Assembly (NCBI GenBank): GCA_014729735.1
Contig: WJJN01000101.1
Location: 1 to 6,825, forward strand
DNA from: Candidatus Zhuqueibacterota bacterium
GTDB taxonomy: Bacteria; Zhuqueibacterota; Zhuqueibacteria; Thermofontimicrobiales; Thiofontviventaceae
Direction of reading: 5' to 3'
DNA length: 6,825 nucleotides
Below the pieces are notes generated by a model. That model made no database searches and was not told where the DNA came from. It was given only the letters and a program-made list of their open reading frames with translations. This document shows positions 1 through 6,797 of this stretch, piece by piece. Within the stretch, counting starts at the first letter, position 1, and each line of letters begins with the position of its first letter. A program made the translations under genes and the position numbers.

Positions 1-308
1 AATTTTACCATTCTGTGAGAGCCTGTCTAATACCTTTTCTTTCTCCCAAGCATCCGAGAAGGTTACAAATAAAGCGAAGTTACTGCCGACAGTTACCTCA
101 TTACCGGGCAAAACATCAGATGCCATAAAACGAAGGCTATCGCCCGAAACCCGGCGTTGAAAATTCTTTGTTCGAATTCATCCGGAACGCCAATGGGAGA
201 ATCCTTAAATATCTGCATCATCACGATGTCGCTGTCAAAACTTTCTGCATAAACATTCAGTGCCTGGCGGCATGTGCCGGAGAACATTAAATACGGAGTT
301 AGTGCTTT
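1..308 (-). pseudogene. PhnB-like VOC (glyoxalase-fold) protein gene, frameshifted, cut by left edge
   Basis: Two minus-strand frames read in succession give one PhnB-like protein of the VOC/glyoxalase superfamily. The first frame (about 308 to 145) contains ALTPYLMFSGTCRQAL and later MMQIFKDSP and VPDEFEQRIFNAG, matching the usual N-terminal half (PYL-F-G-C-AL, then a DSP segment). Near 141-149 (minus GGGCG run) the match jumps to another frame reading GDSLRFMASDVLPGNEV, then TVGSNFALFVTFSD, and stays open to base 1. The missing C-terminal part would lie beyond the window. No ATG, GTG or TTG start with a Shine-Dalgarno exists before the conserved ALTPYL; the only in-frame ATG (285-287) lies inside the conserved YLMF segment and has no ribosome site. 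The gene is therefore a pseudogene, unless the shift is a sequencing error. PhnB-like proteins are often unassigned metal- or substrate-binding proteins, so no specific reaction can be given. Confidence 0.75.
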
Positions 309-375
309 GTGATTTCTGGATTATTTTCTTTTTCAGAAGTTTGAGAACAACTTATTTAGCAACATTGCAGGAGTG

Positions 376-477
376 CTATTTTAATGCCTGACGAAACTTT
401 TGGATATTTTCCGATGATCTTTTGACAAATAAATCTAAATCTCCGGTGAATCTGTCGAGACCGTAACTGTAACAAGA
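376..477 (-). pseudogene. Remnant resembling the active-site segment of a nucleotidyltransferase
   Basis: A short open stretch, bounded by a stop at 478-480 and a TAG at 376-378, reads YGLDRFTGDLDLFV followed by KRSSENIQKFRQALK. The pattern G-x-x-R-x-T-x-D-x-D-h-x-h followed by S-x-EN-x(n)-AL is what I know from small nucleotidyltransferase-fold proteins (MNT/AbiEii-like and DUF6036-like groups), where the DxD pair binds metal. The piece has no start codon, no ribosome site and only ~33 codons, whereas such proteins are usually well over 100 residues, so it is a fragment and not a working gene. I could not find a clear continuation in other frames on either side. It lies between the pnt terminator and the PhnB-like pseudogene, on the same strand. 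The assignment rests on one motif and is tentative. Confidence 0.4.
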
Positions 478-525
478 TCAAGTTTATTTTACATCCGCTG
501 TATCAGAACAATACCGAGTTTTTTC

Positions 526-565
526 AAAAAGAAAACCCTGTCAGAATTCCCGGACTCTGGCAGGG
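526..565 (-). terminator. Rho-independent terminator of the pnt operon
   Basis: On the minus strand the arm CCCTGCCAG (557-565) faces CTGACAGGG (536-544) across a 12-base loop, with one C-A mismatch in nine pairs. The run TTTTCTTTTT (526-535) follows at once. It begins 28 bases after the pntB stop codon. On the plus strand no T run follows, so the signal is directional. Confidence 0.85.
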
Positions 566-593
566 CTTTAAGTATTTGCTAATAATACGCTAT

Positions 594-1958
594 CTATTCC
601 TTCAAAAATTTCACGATTTCGGTCACCATTTTTTTGGCATCGCCGAAGCACATCATTGTTTTTGAATCATAGAATAATTCATTATCTTCGCCAGCGAATC
701 CCGGCGAAAGGCTTCGTTTGATAATCATCACAGTTGAGGATTTGTCCACGTTCAAAATCGGCATGCCATAGAGTGAGCTATCCTTTTTATAACGAGCCGC
801 AGGATTGATCACGTCGTTAGCGCCGATGACCAGTGCAACATCGGTATTCTGAAAATCATCATTGATCTCGTCCATATCGAATAGCTGCTCGTAAGAGACA
901 TTCGCTTCTGCGAGTAAAACGTTCATGTGTCCCGGCATTCTGCCGGCTACCGGATGAATGGCATATCGCACTTTCTTACCGCGCTCCGTGAGGATATTCG
1001 CCATTTCGCTGAGAATATGCTGTGCCTGTGCCACTGCCAGTCCGTAGCCGGGAACGATAATGACGGACTGTGCATTTTCCAGCATCACGGAGGCATCTTC
1101 TGCCTGGTAGCGGGTTACATCGCGGCGTTCACCCCCGGCTCCGGCGACTTCCTGTCCCACTGCGGCGAACAGGACATTTGCCAGTGAGCGGTTCATCGCC
1201 TTGCACATGATGTTCGTCAGAATAATTCCCGATGCGCCGACCAGCGAGCCGCTGATGATCAGTACGTTATTTGACAGTACAAATCCCGTGGCTGCGGCGG
1301 CGAGTCCTGAATATGAGTTCAACAGTGAAATAACCACCGGCATATCGGCGCCGCCAATGGGAATTACCGCTAACACGCCCAGCAAAGCGGCAATGGCTAA
1401 AATGACCAGCAGCGGTGATATTACTGTGGGATTTAATGCAAAAATAACGCCCAGCACAATTACAGCGATTAACAGCAGCGCATTCACCACGTGCTGAAGT
1501 TTGTAAACGATTGGCGCGCTACGCATAACGCCCTGCAGTTTGGCGAACGCGATCAAACTTCCGGTAAAGGTGACTGTTCCGATCAAAACACTCAGCACGA
1601 GCGTAATGGATACATTAAGTACCGGATCGCCGGTTAATTGTGTGAATTCGGACAATGCCACCAGCGTCGATGCACCGCCGCCGAATCCGTTGAACAGTGC
1701 GACCATTTGTGGCATGGCGGTCATTTCAACTCTTTTGGCAGCTACAGCCCCGATTGCCGCTCCAATAATCACTCCCGCAATGATATATGTAAAATCCAAT
1801 ATTTGTTTATCAAACAGCGTAATTACCACGGCGAGAAACATTCCCGACATGGATAGCAGGTTTCCCCGGCGGGCTGTCTTCGGTGAACTAAGATTTTTCA
1901 ATCCTAATATGAATAAAACGGATGCAATTAAATATACTATATTCGTAAGGGTTACCAT
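594..1958 (-). CDS. pntB: NAD(P) transhydrogenase subunit beta (membrane domain plus NADP-binding domain III)
   Basis: This 454-residue protein is the beta subunit of proton-translocating transhydrogenase, an inner-membrane enzyme that uses the proton gradient to drive hydride transfer from NADH to NADP+. Residues 1-260 hold about nine membrane helices, including the conserved segments IGGADMPVV (201-209), SLLNSYSG (211-218) and MCKAMNRS (251-258). Residues ~290-454 form the NADP-binding domain III: GYGLAVAQAQ (304-313), VAGRMPGHMNVLLAEA (337-352), ALVIGANDV (375-383) and KRSLSPGFAG (414-423). Length matches the family (E. coli 462). The ATG start has AGGAGGG 6 bases upstream, 35 bases after pntAB. 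Asn90 stands where E. coli PntB has the proton-pathway His91, which is a known variant (see findings). A terminator follows the stop codon. Confidence 0.97.
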   Translation of the reverse strand: MVTLTNIVYLIASVLFILGLKNLSSPKTARRGNLLSMSGMFLAVVITLFDKQILDFTYIIAGVIIGAAIGAVAAKRVEMTAMPQMVALFNGFGGGASTLVALSEFTQLTGDPVLNVSITLVLSVLIGTVTFTGSLIAFAKLQGVMRSAPIVYKLQHVVNALLLIAVIVLGVIFALNPTVISPLLVILAIAALLGVLAVIPIGGADMPVVISLLNSYSGLAAAATGFVLSNNVLIISGSLVGASGIILTNIMCKAMNRSLANVLFAAVGQEVAGAGGERRDVTRYQAEDASVMLENAQSVIIVPGYGLAVAQAQHILSEMANILTERGKKVRYAIHPVAGRMPGHMNVLLAEANVSYEQLFDMDEINDDFQNTDVALVIGANDVINPAARYKKDSSLYGMPILNVDKSSTVMIIKRSLSPGFAGEDNELFYDSKTMMCFGDAKKMVTEIVKFLKE

Positions 1959-1993
1959 CTGGTGCCCTCCTTTTTATTTTTCAGATAAAATCA

Positions 1994-2290
1994 TCACTTA
2001 CTAGTTTCTTTAGAACTATCTTTTTTGAACATTTCCAGCATTCTGTCGGTCACCATAAAACCGCCGACCACATTAATGGTGGCAAAGACCACAGCCATCA
2101 TACCGAGGATAGTGCTCAGTGCGGAATGTCCTGTTCCGGCGCTAATCAGCGCACCGACGAGTGTAATTCCGGAGATTGCATTTGAGCCCGACATTAACGG
2201 GGTATGCAACAGCGGCGGAACTTTTGTGATGACTTCAAATCCAACAAAAATTGCCAATACGAAAATATAGAACAGAATTAGAATACCCAT
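1994..2290 (-). CDS. pntAB: NAD(P) transhydrogenase subunit alpha part 2 (membrane part)
   Basis: This 98-residue membrane protein supplies the alpha-side helices of the transhydrogenase proton channel (domain II). Three hydrophobic segments are visible at about residues 2-20, 38-53 and 60-79. The family signature KVPPLLHTPLMSGSNAISG (23-41) links the first two, and MLEMF is found near the C-terminus. In E. coli this region is fused to the C-terminus of PntA; here it is separate, as in Rhodospirillum and Thermus. The ATG start has AGGAGGT 5 bases upstream, and the TAG stop codon of pntAA overlaps that Shine-Dalgarno, which suggests translational coupling. Ser40 occupies the position of the membrane His42 of the Thermus subunit (see findings). 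Confidence 0.95.
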   Translation of the reverse strand: MGILILFYIFVLAIFVGFEVITKVPPLLHTPLMSGSNAISGITLVGALISAGTGHSALSTILGMMAVVFATINVVGGFMVTDRMLEMFKKDSSKETSK

Positions 2291-2300
2291 AATTTACCTC

Positions 2301-3446
2301 CTATGATAACGCATTTTTAACGGATTCATTCACGATCTCGCCATCATGCGTAATGCACGCGCCTCTTGTCACTTCGTCCTCAAAATCAGGCGCTTTTTCT
2401 GCATCTCTATAAATATTGTTGAACAGATTAATGATATTTTTGGAATACATCAAACTAGCGTGGCTGGGGATGGTTGCCGGTAAATTTGCAGCACCAATAA
2501 TCTTAACCCCATTATGCTCCACATCCTGTGACGCATCTGTTAACTCGCAATTACCTCCCTGTGCGGCTGCCAGATCGACGATCACCGATCCCGGTCGCAT
2601 TGTTTCGACCATTTCTTTGGTAATCAGAATGGGCGCTTTTTTACCAAACACTTGCGCGGTTGTGATTACGGCATCCACCCGGGGCAGGCGTCTGGCGATG
2701 GCTTCCTGTTCCTTTTTCAGGAATTCTTCGCTCATTTCTTTTGCGTAACCTCCTTCGGTTTCCGCATCTTCCGGCATTTCCATTTCCACGAAATGCGCGG
2801 CTAAACTTTCCACCTGCTCTTTGGTCGCCGGTCGGGGATCGAAAGCTTCCACCTTTGCGCCGAGCCGTTTTGCTGTGGCAATCGCCTGCAATCCGGCAAC
2901 ACCTGCGCCAAGGACGAGCACTGTCGATGCCGGGATCGTTCCTGCGGCGGTCATCAGCAGCGGAAAGATTTTAGTGAGCCTGGATGCTGCCAGCAGTACC
3001 GCTTTATAACCGGCAATTGTCGCCATAGAGCTCAGAGCGTCCATGCTCTGCGCCCGCGTGATTCGCGGAACGTATTCCATGGAAAATGCAGTTATCTTCC
3101 GCTTCTGCAACAGCTTGATTGCTTTCTGATTTTCCAATGGAGCCAGAAATCCGATGTAAACTGAACCTTCGGGCATCAACTCGATTTCATGTTTTTTTAA
3201 TTTCGGATGTTTTTGAGGTGGGTTTACCTTTAGCAGTGTGTCGATTGATTTATACAAGTCGGTTGGTTTGTCTGTCATGGTTGCGCCGGCTTTTTCAAAT
3301 TCGGCGTCTGTGAACGAAGCAGCAATTCCGGCACCCCGTTCCACGAACACCTGATGCTCGTTTTTCGTCAATGCCGATACCATGGAAGGCACAACCGCAA
3401 CACGTGTTTCCTGTTCTAATACTTCTCCTGGTATACCTATTTTCAA
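2301..3446 (-). CDS. pntAA: NAD(P) transhydrogenase subunit alpha part 1 (NAD(H)-binding domain I), TTG start
   Basis: This is the soluble NAD(H)-binding subunit (domain I), which passes hydride to NADP+ held by PntB. Numbered from the proposed TTG start it has 381 residues, close to the ~384 of the Rhodospirillum protein. Visible are the N-terminal KIGIPGE, the RAQSMDALSS segment (131-140) carrying the Arg, Gln, Asp and Ser conserved around the nicotinamide, the Rossmann loop GAGVAG (180-185) with Asp203 after the second strand, the mobile-loop Tyr234, and VDLAAAQGGN near 290-299. An in-frame ATG exists at 3462-3464, but it lies upstream of the excellent AAAGGAGG (3453-3460), which is placed 6 bases before TTG 3444-3446. 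TTG also gives the family N-terminus MKIGIPGE, so the longer 387-residue version is unlikely. It is the first gene of the pnt operon. Confidence 0.95.
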   Translation of the reverse strand: MKIGIPGEVLEQETRVAVVPSMVSALTKNEHQVFVERGAGIAASFTDAEFEKAGATMTDKPTDLYKSIDTLLKVNPPQKHPKLKKHEIELMPEGSVYIGFLAPLENQKAIKLLQKRKITAFSMEYVPRITRAQSMDALSSMATIAGYKAVLLAASRLTKIFPLLMTAAGTIPASTVLVLGAGVAGLQAIATAKRLGAKVEAFDPRPATKEQVESLAAHFVEMEMPEDAETEGGYAKEMSEEFLKKEQEAIARRLPRVDAVITTAQVFGKKAPILITKEMVETMRPGSVIVDLAAAQGGNCELTDASQDVEHNGVKIIGAANLPATIPSHASLMYSKNIINLFNNIYRDAEKAPDFEDEVTRGACITHDGEIVNESVKNALS

Positions 3447-3449
3447 TTT

Positions 3450-3493
3450 AAACCTCCTTTGCATTTTAATTTATCGATTGCCTCCGGAGGTTT
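3450..3493 (-). promoter_or_regulatory. Inverted repeat masking the pntAA Shine-Dalgarno site
   Basis: In the pntAA leader, AAACCTCC (minus, 3486-3493) is the perfect reverse complement of GGAGGTTT (minus, 3450-3457), which contains the pntAA Shine-Dalgarno. The 8-pair stem would close a 28-base A/T-rich loop and hide the ribosome site 6 bases before the TTG start. The upstream arm is also part of a perfect 10-base palindrome, CCTCCGGAGG (3481-3490), so the leader holds a second GGAGG that could compete for the CCTCC arm. The repeat is seen directly; its use as a translational switch is inference. Confidence 0.5.
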
Positions 3494-3748
3494 GATGCCC
3501 TGTTAAAAGCGCAAGCATGTACCACTTAAAACCGGGCTCGGTGAATCAGTCATTCAATACCATAATTTTTTCATAAAAAAGAGATATGAATTTCTGCATC
3601 GCAACCTGTTCGGAGGCTGATTTTCATATATGTTTATAAATTCGGCTACATTTGTGATTAAGCATAGAAAATTGAATCGTATCATGTTCATTCTCCGCAC
3701 ACTCAGGATCAACTATTCGTATAATTAAAAAGGCTTCAACTTTCCATT
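3465..3748 (-). other. Intergenic region carrying the pnt operon leader
   Basis: About 300 bases without a supportable gene separate the SEC-C gene from pntAA, and the pnt promoter is expected here. I found no -35/-10 pair of the quality seen before lspA; A/T-rich candidates around 3620-3660 are weak. Near pntAA there is an imperfect inverted repeat (3497-3509 against 3525-3537, ten of thirteen positions paired) followed by the repeat that can mask the pntAA ribosome site. A structured leader is plausible, but I do not recognise a known riboswitch class. Confidence 0.5.
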
Positions 3749-4480
3749 TCAGGCATTTTTGCCGCAGCATTTTTTATATTTCTTACCGCTACCGCAGGGA
3801 CAGGGATCATTGCGTCCCACTCGCGGCTCTTCCCGGCGAAACGTCTCGACTTTCCGGGGCATCAGCGTCGGATCTGCTTCCAGCATCTCTCCCGGGGTTT
3901 TGCCGTCGAATGCTTTGCGCGGCGTATTCATCCATTCTTCATTCAATTCCTGCTGCTGTTCGGAGTCATTCATAATGGCATTTAAATCCACACCTTTTTC
4001 CTGGCAGAACACGGTGAAGTCAGCCATGAATTTTCCCTGGGGCGTATCCATCATTTTTTGGAAATTCTGCATGTCAAACCCCGGCGGAAGCTCCATTCCT
4101 TCGGGCAGCGGCATATCGCCTAATTGGGAAAAATCGATTTCCGACAAATCCGGGATCTCGGTACTCGTTGTTTCTTCTTCTAATGAAGCCTCATCTTCCG
4201 GCTCTTCCTCGAAATCCTCGAATTCTTCTTCCACAGGTCCTACAATCGATTGTATATCCGAGAGCAGTGTTCTCAGCGAATCCGAATCCAGATCCGGATT
4301 ATCTCCCTGCAGTTGCTCGACCAGCCATTCCACATTCTCGCCATCCTCCAGCAACTCAATGATGTCATCCGGCTCGAATTTGGCGATATCATGCTCAGCA
4401 CAAAATTCTTCCAGATCGATTTTCAATTGGTCGAGTTCATTATCATCTGCTTCATAAGTTGGCATGTCTTCAAAATTCAT
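3749..4480 (-). CDS. Acidic protein with C-terminal SEC-C zinc-binding motif, function unknown
   Basis: A 243-residue, strongly acidic protein ending in a SEC-C motif, the short zinc finger first known from the SecA C-terminus. The motif spans residues ~221-240 with CPC at 227-229 and CC at 238-239, giving C-x-C-x8-C-C. Just before it, [16 protein letters not shown] (185-200) resembles the 'F-G-x-TP' segment often found next to SEC-C. Residues ~84-103 are a run dominated by Glu and Asp and probably form a flexible linker; the N-terminal 80 residues look helical and acidic. No signal peptide or membrane segment is seen, so it should be cytosolic. An in-frame GTG at 4487-4489 would add three residues, but GGTGA lies 5 bases before ATG 4478-4480, so ATG is preferred. 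The gene begins 67 bases after the lspA stop. SEC-C proteins can bind SecB or ribosomes in known cases; nothing here proves that role. Confidence 0.85.
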   Translation of the reverse strand: MNFEDMPTYEADDNELDQLKIDLEEFCAEHDIAKFEPDDIIELLEDGENVEWLVEQLQGDNPDLDSDSLRTLLSDIQSIVGPVEEEFEDFEEEPEDEASLEEETTSTEIPDLSEIDFSQLGDMPLPEGMELPPGFDMQNFQKMMDTPQGKFMADFTVFCQEKGVDLNAIMNDSEQQQELNEEWMNTPRKAFDGKTPGEMLEADPTLMPRKVETFRREEPRVGRNDPCPCGSGKKYKKCCGKNA

Positions 4481-4547
4481 TGATCTCACCCGGTCATTGT
4501 TATTTAGATGTTTAAATCAACTAAAAGATACAGATTTTTCGATGAAC

Positions 4548-5066
4548 CTATCCATTTTCCGTGGATAATATTTTCTTCTCATTATATGATTTTTTTAACA
4601 TTAAAATTGCAAGTACAATTGCACCGACAGTAATGGTGATGTCGGCAACATTAAAAATAGGCCAGTGATATTTGTATTGATAGTGAACATGAATAAAGTC
4701 GACGACATAGCCGTTCAATATTCGGTCGACAAGATTGCCTACAGCACCGGCAAGAATGAGCATCAATGCCGATAGCCAGAAAAAGGATTCCCGCCGCGAT
4801 TGATAGGTGATGATTCCAAGTACGATAAATGCAAAGAATGATGTCGAATAGATTATGACATTACGAAGCGGCATGGATATCGATTTCAGCATTGAGAAAG
4901 CGATTGCGTCATTTTCTGTGTAACGCAAATTTACATAATCAGGCACAACTTCCACTGCCGGCGCATATTGTAAATGTTGCTTTGCCAACCATTTCGTGGA
5001 TAAATCACAGCTTGCGCAAAGTAATAATAATATTAGCAGAAAGACAACTTTGATTTTTTTATTCAT
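4548..5066 (-). CDS. lspA: Lipoprotein signal peptidase (signal peptidase II)
   Basis: Inner-membrane aspartic protease that cuts the signal peptide from lipid-modified prolipoproteins after Lgt has acted. The 172-residue protein has four hydrophobic segments (about 6-20, 67-87, 96-112, 140-157). The catalytic pair is Asp114 in GNLVDR and Asp142 in FNVADITITVG, at the same spacing as in E. coli (114 and 141); conserved Asp21 follows the first helix. The N-x-G-x-AF segment reads NDAIAFS (52-58), with Ala in place of the usual Gly. An upstream in-frame ATG (5076-5078) would add four residues, but the AGGAG lies inside that extension, 4 bases before ATG 5064-5066, and the upstream ATG has no ribosome site. 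A strong promoter of its own lies upstream, separating it from murJ. Confidence 0.95.
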   Translation of the reverse strand: MNKKIKVVFLLILLLLCASCDLSTKWLAKQHLQYAPAVEVVPDYVNLRYTENDAIAFSMLKSISMPLRNVIIYSTSFFAFIVLGIITYQSRRESFFWLSALMLILAGAVGNLVDRILNGYVVDFIHVHYQYKYHWPIFNVADITITVGAIVLAILMLKKSYNEKKILSTENG

Positions 5067-5119
5067 TTTTCTCCTCATCCGGTTCGAGACAGATCTTTCT
5101 ATTCAGAATTCGCATGGTG

Positions 5120-5148
5120 AATATACTAATAAATTGTTTGAATGTCAA
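5120..5148 (-). promoter_or_regulatory. Sigma-70 type promoter of lspA
   Basis: Minus strand: a perfect -35 TTGACA (5143-5148), a 17-base spacer and a -10 TATATT (5120-5125, five of six consensus bases). Transcription would start near 5113, giving a leader of about 45 bases before the lspA start. It lies entirely in the gap after murJ and probably also serves the SEC-C gene downstream. Confidence 0.75.
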
Positions 5149-5160
5149 GTATTAGCTGAT

Positions 5161-5180
5161 GAAGCGGTTATCATCGCTTC
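5161..5180 (-). other. Hairpin overlapping the murJ stop codon
   Basis: GAAGCG (minus, 5175-5180) and CGCTTC (minus, 5161-5166) are perfect inverted arms of six bases around an eight-base loop that contains the murJ TGA. No T run follows, so it is not a standard intrinsic terminator. It may protect the murJ mRNA end or be chance. Confidence 0.35.
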
Positions 5181-6763
5181 TTGACTCTTTTTCGGAACCG
5201 CATTATCTGCAACTTTAACGAATCGGGTCCGAATACCAGGACCAGTACCACGAATATTACTAAAATAACGCCACCGATGATCAAAATGTTCACCAGATTT
5301 TGTATAAATAGAGAATCAAAGTATCTCTCGCTCCATTTAATTAATAGATGCTGGTAGAGGTATCCGGCGGCAAGTCCGGCGATGGTGCTGTAACCGATAA
5401 TCAGCATCAATTCTTCCACAAGCGCGCTGAGTTTTAGTTTCACGGTTAATTCTTTTAAAAGATAAAGGAAGAGCACCAGGCTGTTTGCCGTAAATGCCAG
5501 TGATGACGCCAGCGCGATACCGCCGTGTTTCAACGGTGTTTTTACAAGAAAAAGCATCAGAATTATGTTTAAGACTGATGAACCAATGGAGACGTAGAAC
5601 GGCAATTTATTTTTCTGATAAATCGAAAACACGCGCGAGAAAAAGGCATTCAAACTTAATCCGAGCAGACCGATCGCATAATAGAGAAACGCGATGCCGG
5701 TGAGATAGGTGCTTTCTGAGTCGAATGATCCTCGTTCATACACGAGGCTCACGATGGGCTGTCCCATGATTATCATGAACGCGGTCGTTGGAATGATAAG
5801 CACGAAATTCATGGTGATGCCGGTGCGGATTCCTTTCACGAATTCCCGTTCGTCCAGCAGAGCTTTTCTTTCAGTCAGATACGGGATGAGAGAACGACTG
5901 ATGGCGAGTCCGATGATCGCAACCGGCAGTTGGATAAGCCGCTGGGAAAACCACAGCGATGCAATGCTGCCGGACACCAGAAATGACGCCAGCATTCTGC
6001 CCACGATTTCCACGGATTTATCGAGTAGTGATTTCATCAGGATGAATCCGCTTTCGCGCCCCACGGTACGAAATTCCTGCTCACGCAAATCGATGGTGCC
6101 ATGATATTTCGCTTCAGTGTCCCGGCGAATTTTCTTTACCAGCAGAAACGGAATCTGGATGATGAATTCCAATAGTCCGCCGAGCAGAAATCCCGCTGCC
6201 AGAGAATAGATCCCTAAATAAGGCTGAAAGAAATGAATTCCGATCATCACTCCCACGCTCATAAATGCCGGAGCTATGCTGTAAATTTTGTTCATTTCAA
6301 AAAAATTGAGAATACCTCCGACAAACGACGCCAGCCCGATCAGCAGCATGAACGGCAAAATCCAGTATGTCATCCTGACGGCTTGATCCATAAATCGCTC
6401 CTCCAGTCCGGGAGCAATAATTTGCACCAACAGCGGTGCAATGAGGTAGCAAAGTCCCATGAACGCGATCAGCGCGAGTATCATGATATTGAGACAGGAG
6501 GACAGCAATCGCCACGCGGATTGATATTTGCGCAGGCTGATCAGTTTTTTGAACGGCGGCATGAACGCCCGCTCAACCACATCTTCTCCTAAAAAATGGC
6601 GGAAAAATGTCGGGATTGTAAAGGCGATCACGAACAAATCCATTGCTTTTCCGGTACCGTAATATGCAGCAGTGACCAGTTCACGCAGGAAACCCAGTAT
6701 CCGTGATATGAACGTACCGGTAGAGAGGTCGATCAGGTTTTTAAGAATGCGTTTTTTAGACAT
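5171..6763 (-). CDS. murJ: Lipid II flippase MurJ (MOP superfamily)
   Basis: A 530-residue polytopic inner-membrane protein of the MurJ/MviN family, which flips lipid II to the periplasmic side for peptidoglycan synthesis. It has the expected ~14 hydrophobic segments. The first helix reads SRILGFLRELV, giving Arg21 and Arg27 for E. coli Arg18 and Arg24; Asp42 (for Asp39) and Arg55 (for Arg52) follow, and Arg275 in FSQRLIQLP matches the essential Arg270. The segment VYERGSF (341-347) corresponds to the family's 'RG-F' motif. The C-terminus is basic (RFRKRVKKR). Length fits the family (E. coli 511). The ATG at 6761-6763 has only a weak GAGTG upstream, and no better in-frame start is seen. It is the first gene in the window; the repeat element ends ~35 bases upstream of it, so its promoter may lie outside. 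Confidence 0.95.
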   Translation of the reverse strand: MSKKRILKNLIDLSTGTFISRILGFLRELVTAAYYGTGKAMDLFVIAFTIPTFFRHFLGEDVVERAFMPPFKKLISLRKYQSAWRLLSSCLNIMILALIAFMGLCYLIAPLLVQIIAPGLEERFMDQAVRMTYWILPFMLLIGLASFVGGILNFFEMNKIYSIAPAFMSVGVMIGIHFFQPYLGIYSLAAGFLLGGLLEFIIQIPFLLVKKIRRDTEAKYHGTIDLREQEFRTVGRESGFILMKSLLDKSVEIVGRMLASFLVSGSIASLWFSQRLIQLPVAIIGLAISRSLIPYLTERKALLDEREFVKGIRTGITMNFVLIIPTTAFMIIMGQPIVSLVYERGSFDSESTYLTGIAFLYYAIGLLGLSLNAFFSRVFSIYQKNKLPFYVSIGSSVLNIILMLFLVKTPLKHGGIALASSLAFTANSLVLFLYLLKELTVKLKLSALVEELMLIIGYSTIAGLAAGYLYQHLLIKWSERYFDSLFIQNLVNILIIGGVILVIFVVLVLVFGPDSLKLQIMRFRKRVKKR

Positions 6764-6797
6764 ATATGCACTCGATTTAGAAAAGCGTTCAATTAAA

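Noticed and set aside
93..287. Stand-alone 64-residue protein on the minus strand
   Set aside because: It is the first-frame part of the frameshifted PhnB-like gene. It has no Shine-Dalgarno, and its last ~15 residues are read from the wrong frame.
1540..2004. 154-residue plus-strand reading frame
   Set aside because: It is antisense to pntB, has no recognisable motif, and its Ser/Thr/Ala/Pro composition is typical of a shadow frame.
3546..3599. 17-codon minus-strand reading frame (MQKFISLFYEKIM...) in the pnt leader as a leader peptide
   Set aside because: Its ribosome site is weak, and no alternating attenuator structure or terminator follows; a frame this short is expected by chance.
3651..3660. 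TTTGTGATTA as a Rex or CRP operator before the pnt operon
   Set aside because: Only one half-site is present; no matching TCACAA lies at the required distance.
3727..3748. Terminator after the SEC-C gene
   Set aside because: A TTTTT run is present on the minus strand, but the bases before it form only a very weak stem with wobble pairs.
3759..4457. 232-residue plus-strand reading frame
   Set aside because: It lies wholly antisense to the SEC-C gene and is very rich in Ser, which is the mirror of the acidic codons on the real strand; it has no domain.
4548..5066. LspA N-terminus looks like a lipoprotein signal (LLLCASC)
   Set aside because: The -3 position before Cys20 is Cys, not a fitting lipobox residue, and the rest of the protein is clearly signal peptidase II with both catalytic Asp residues.
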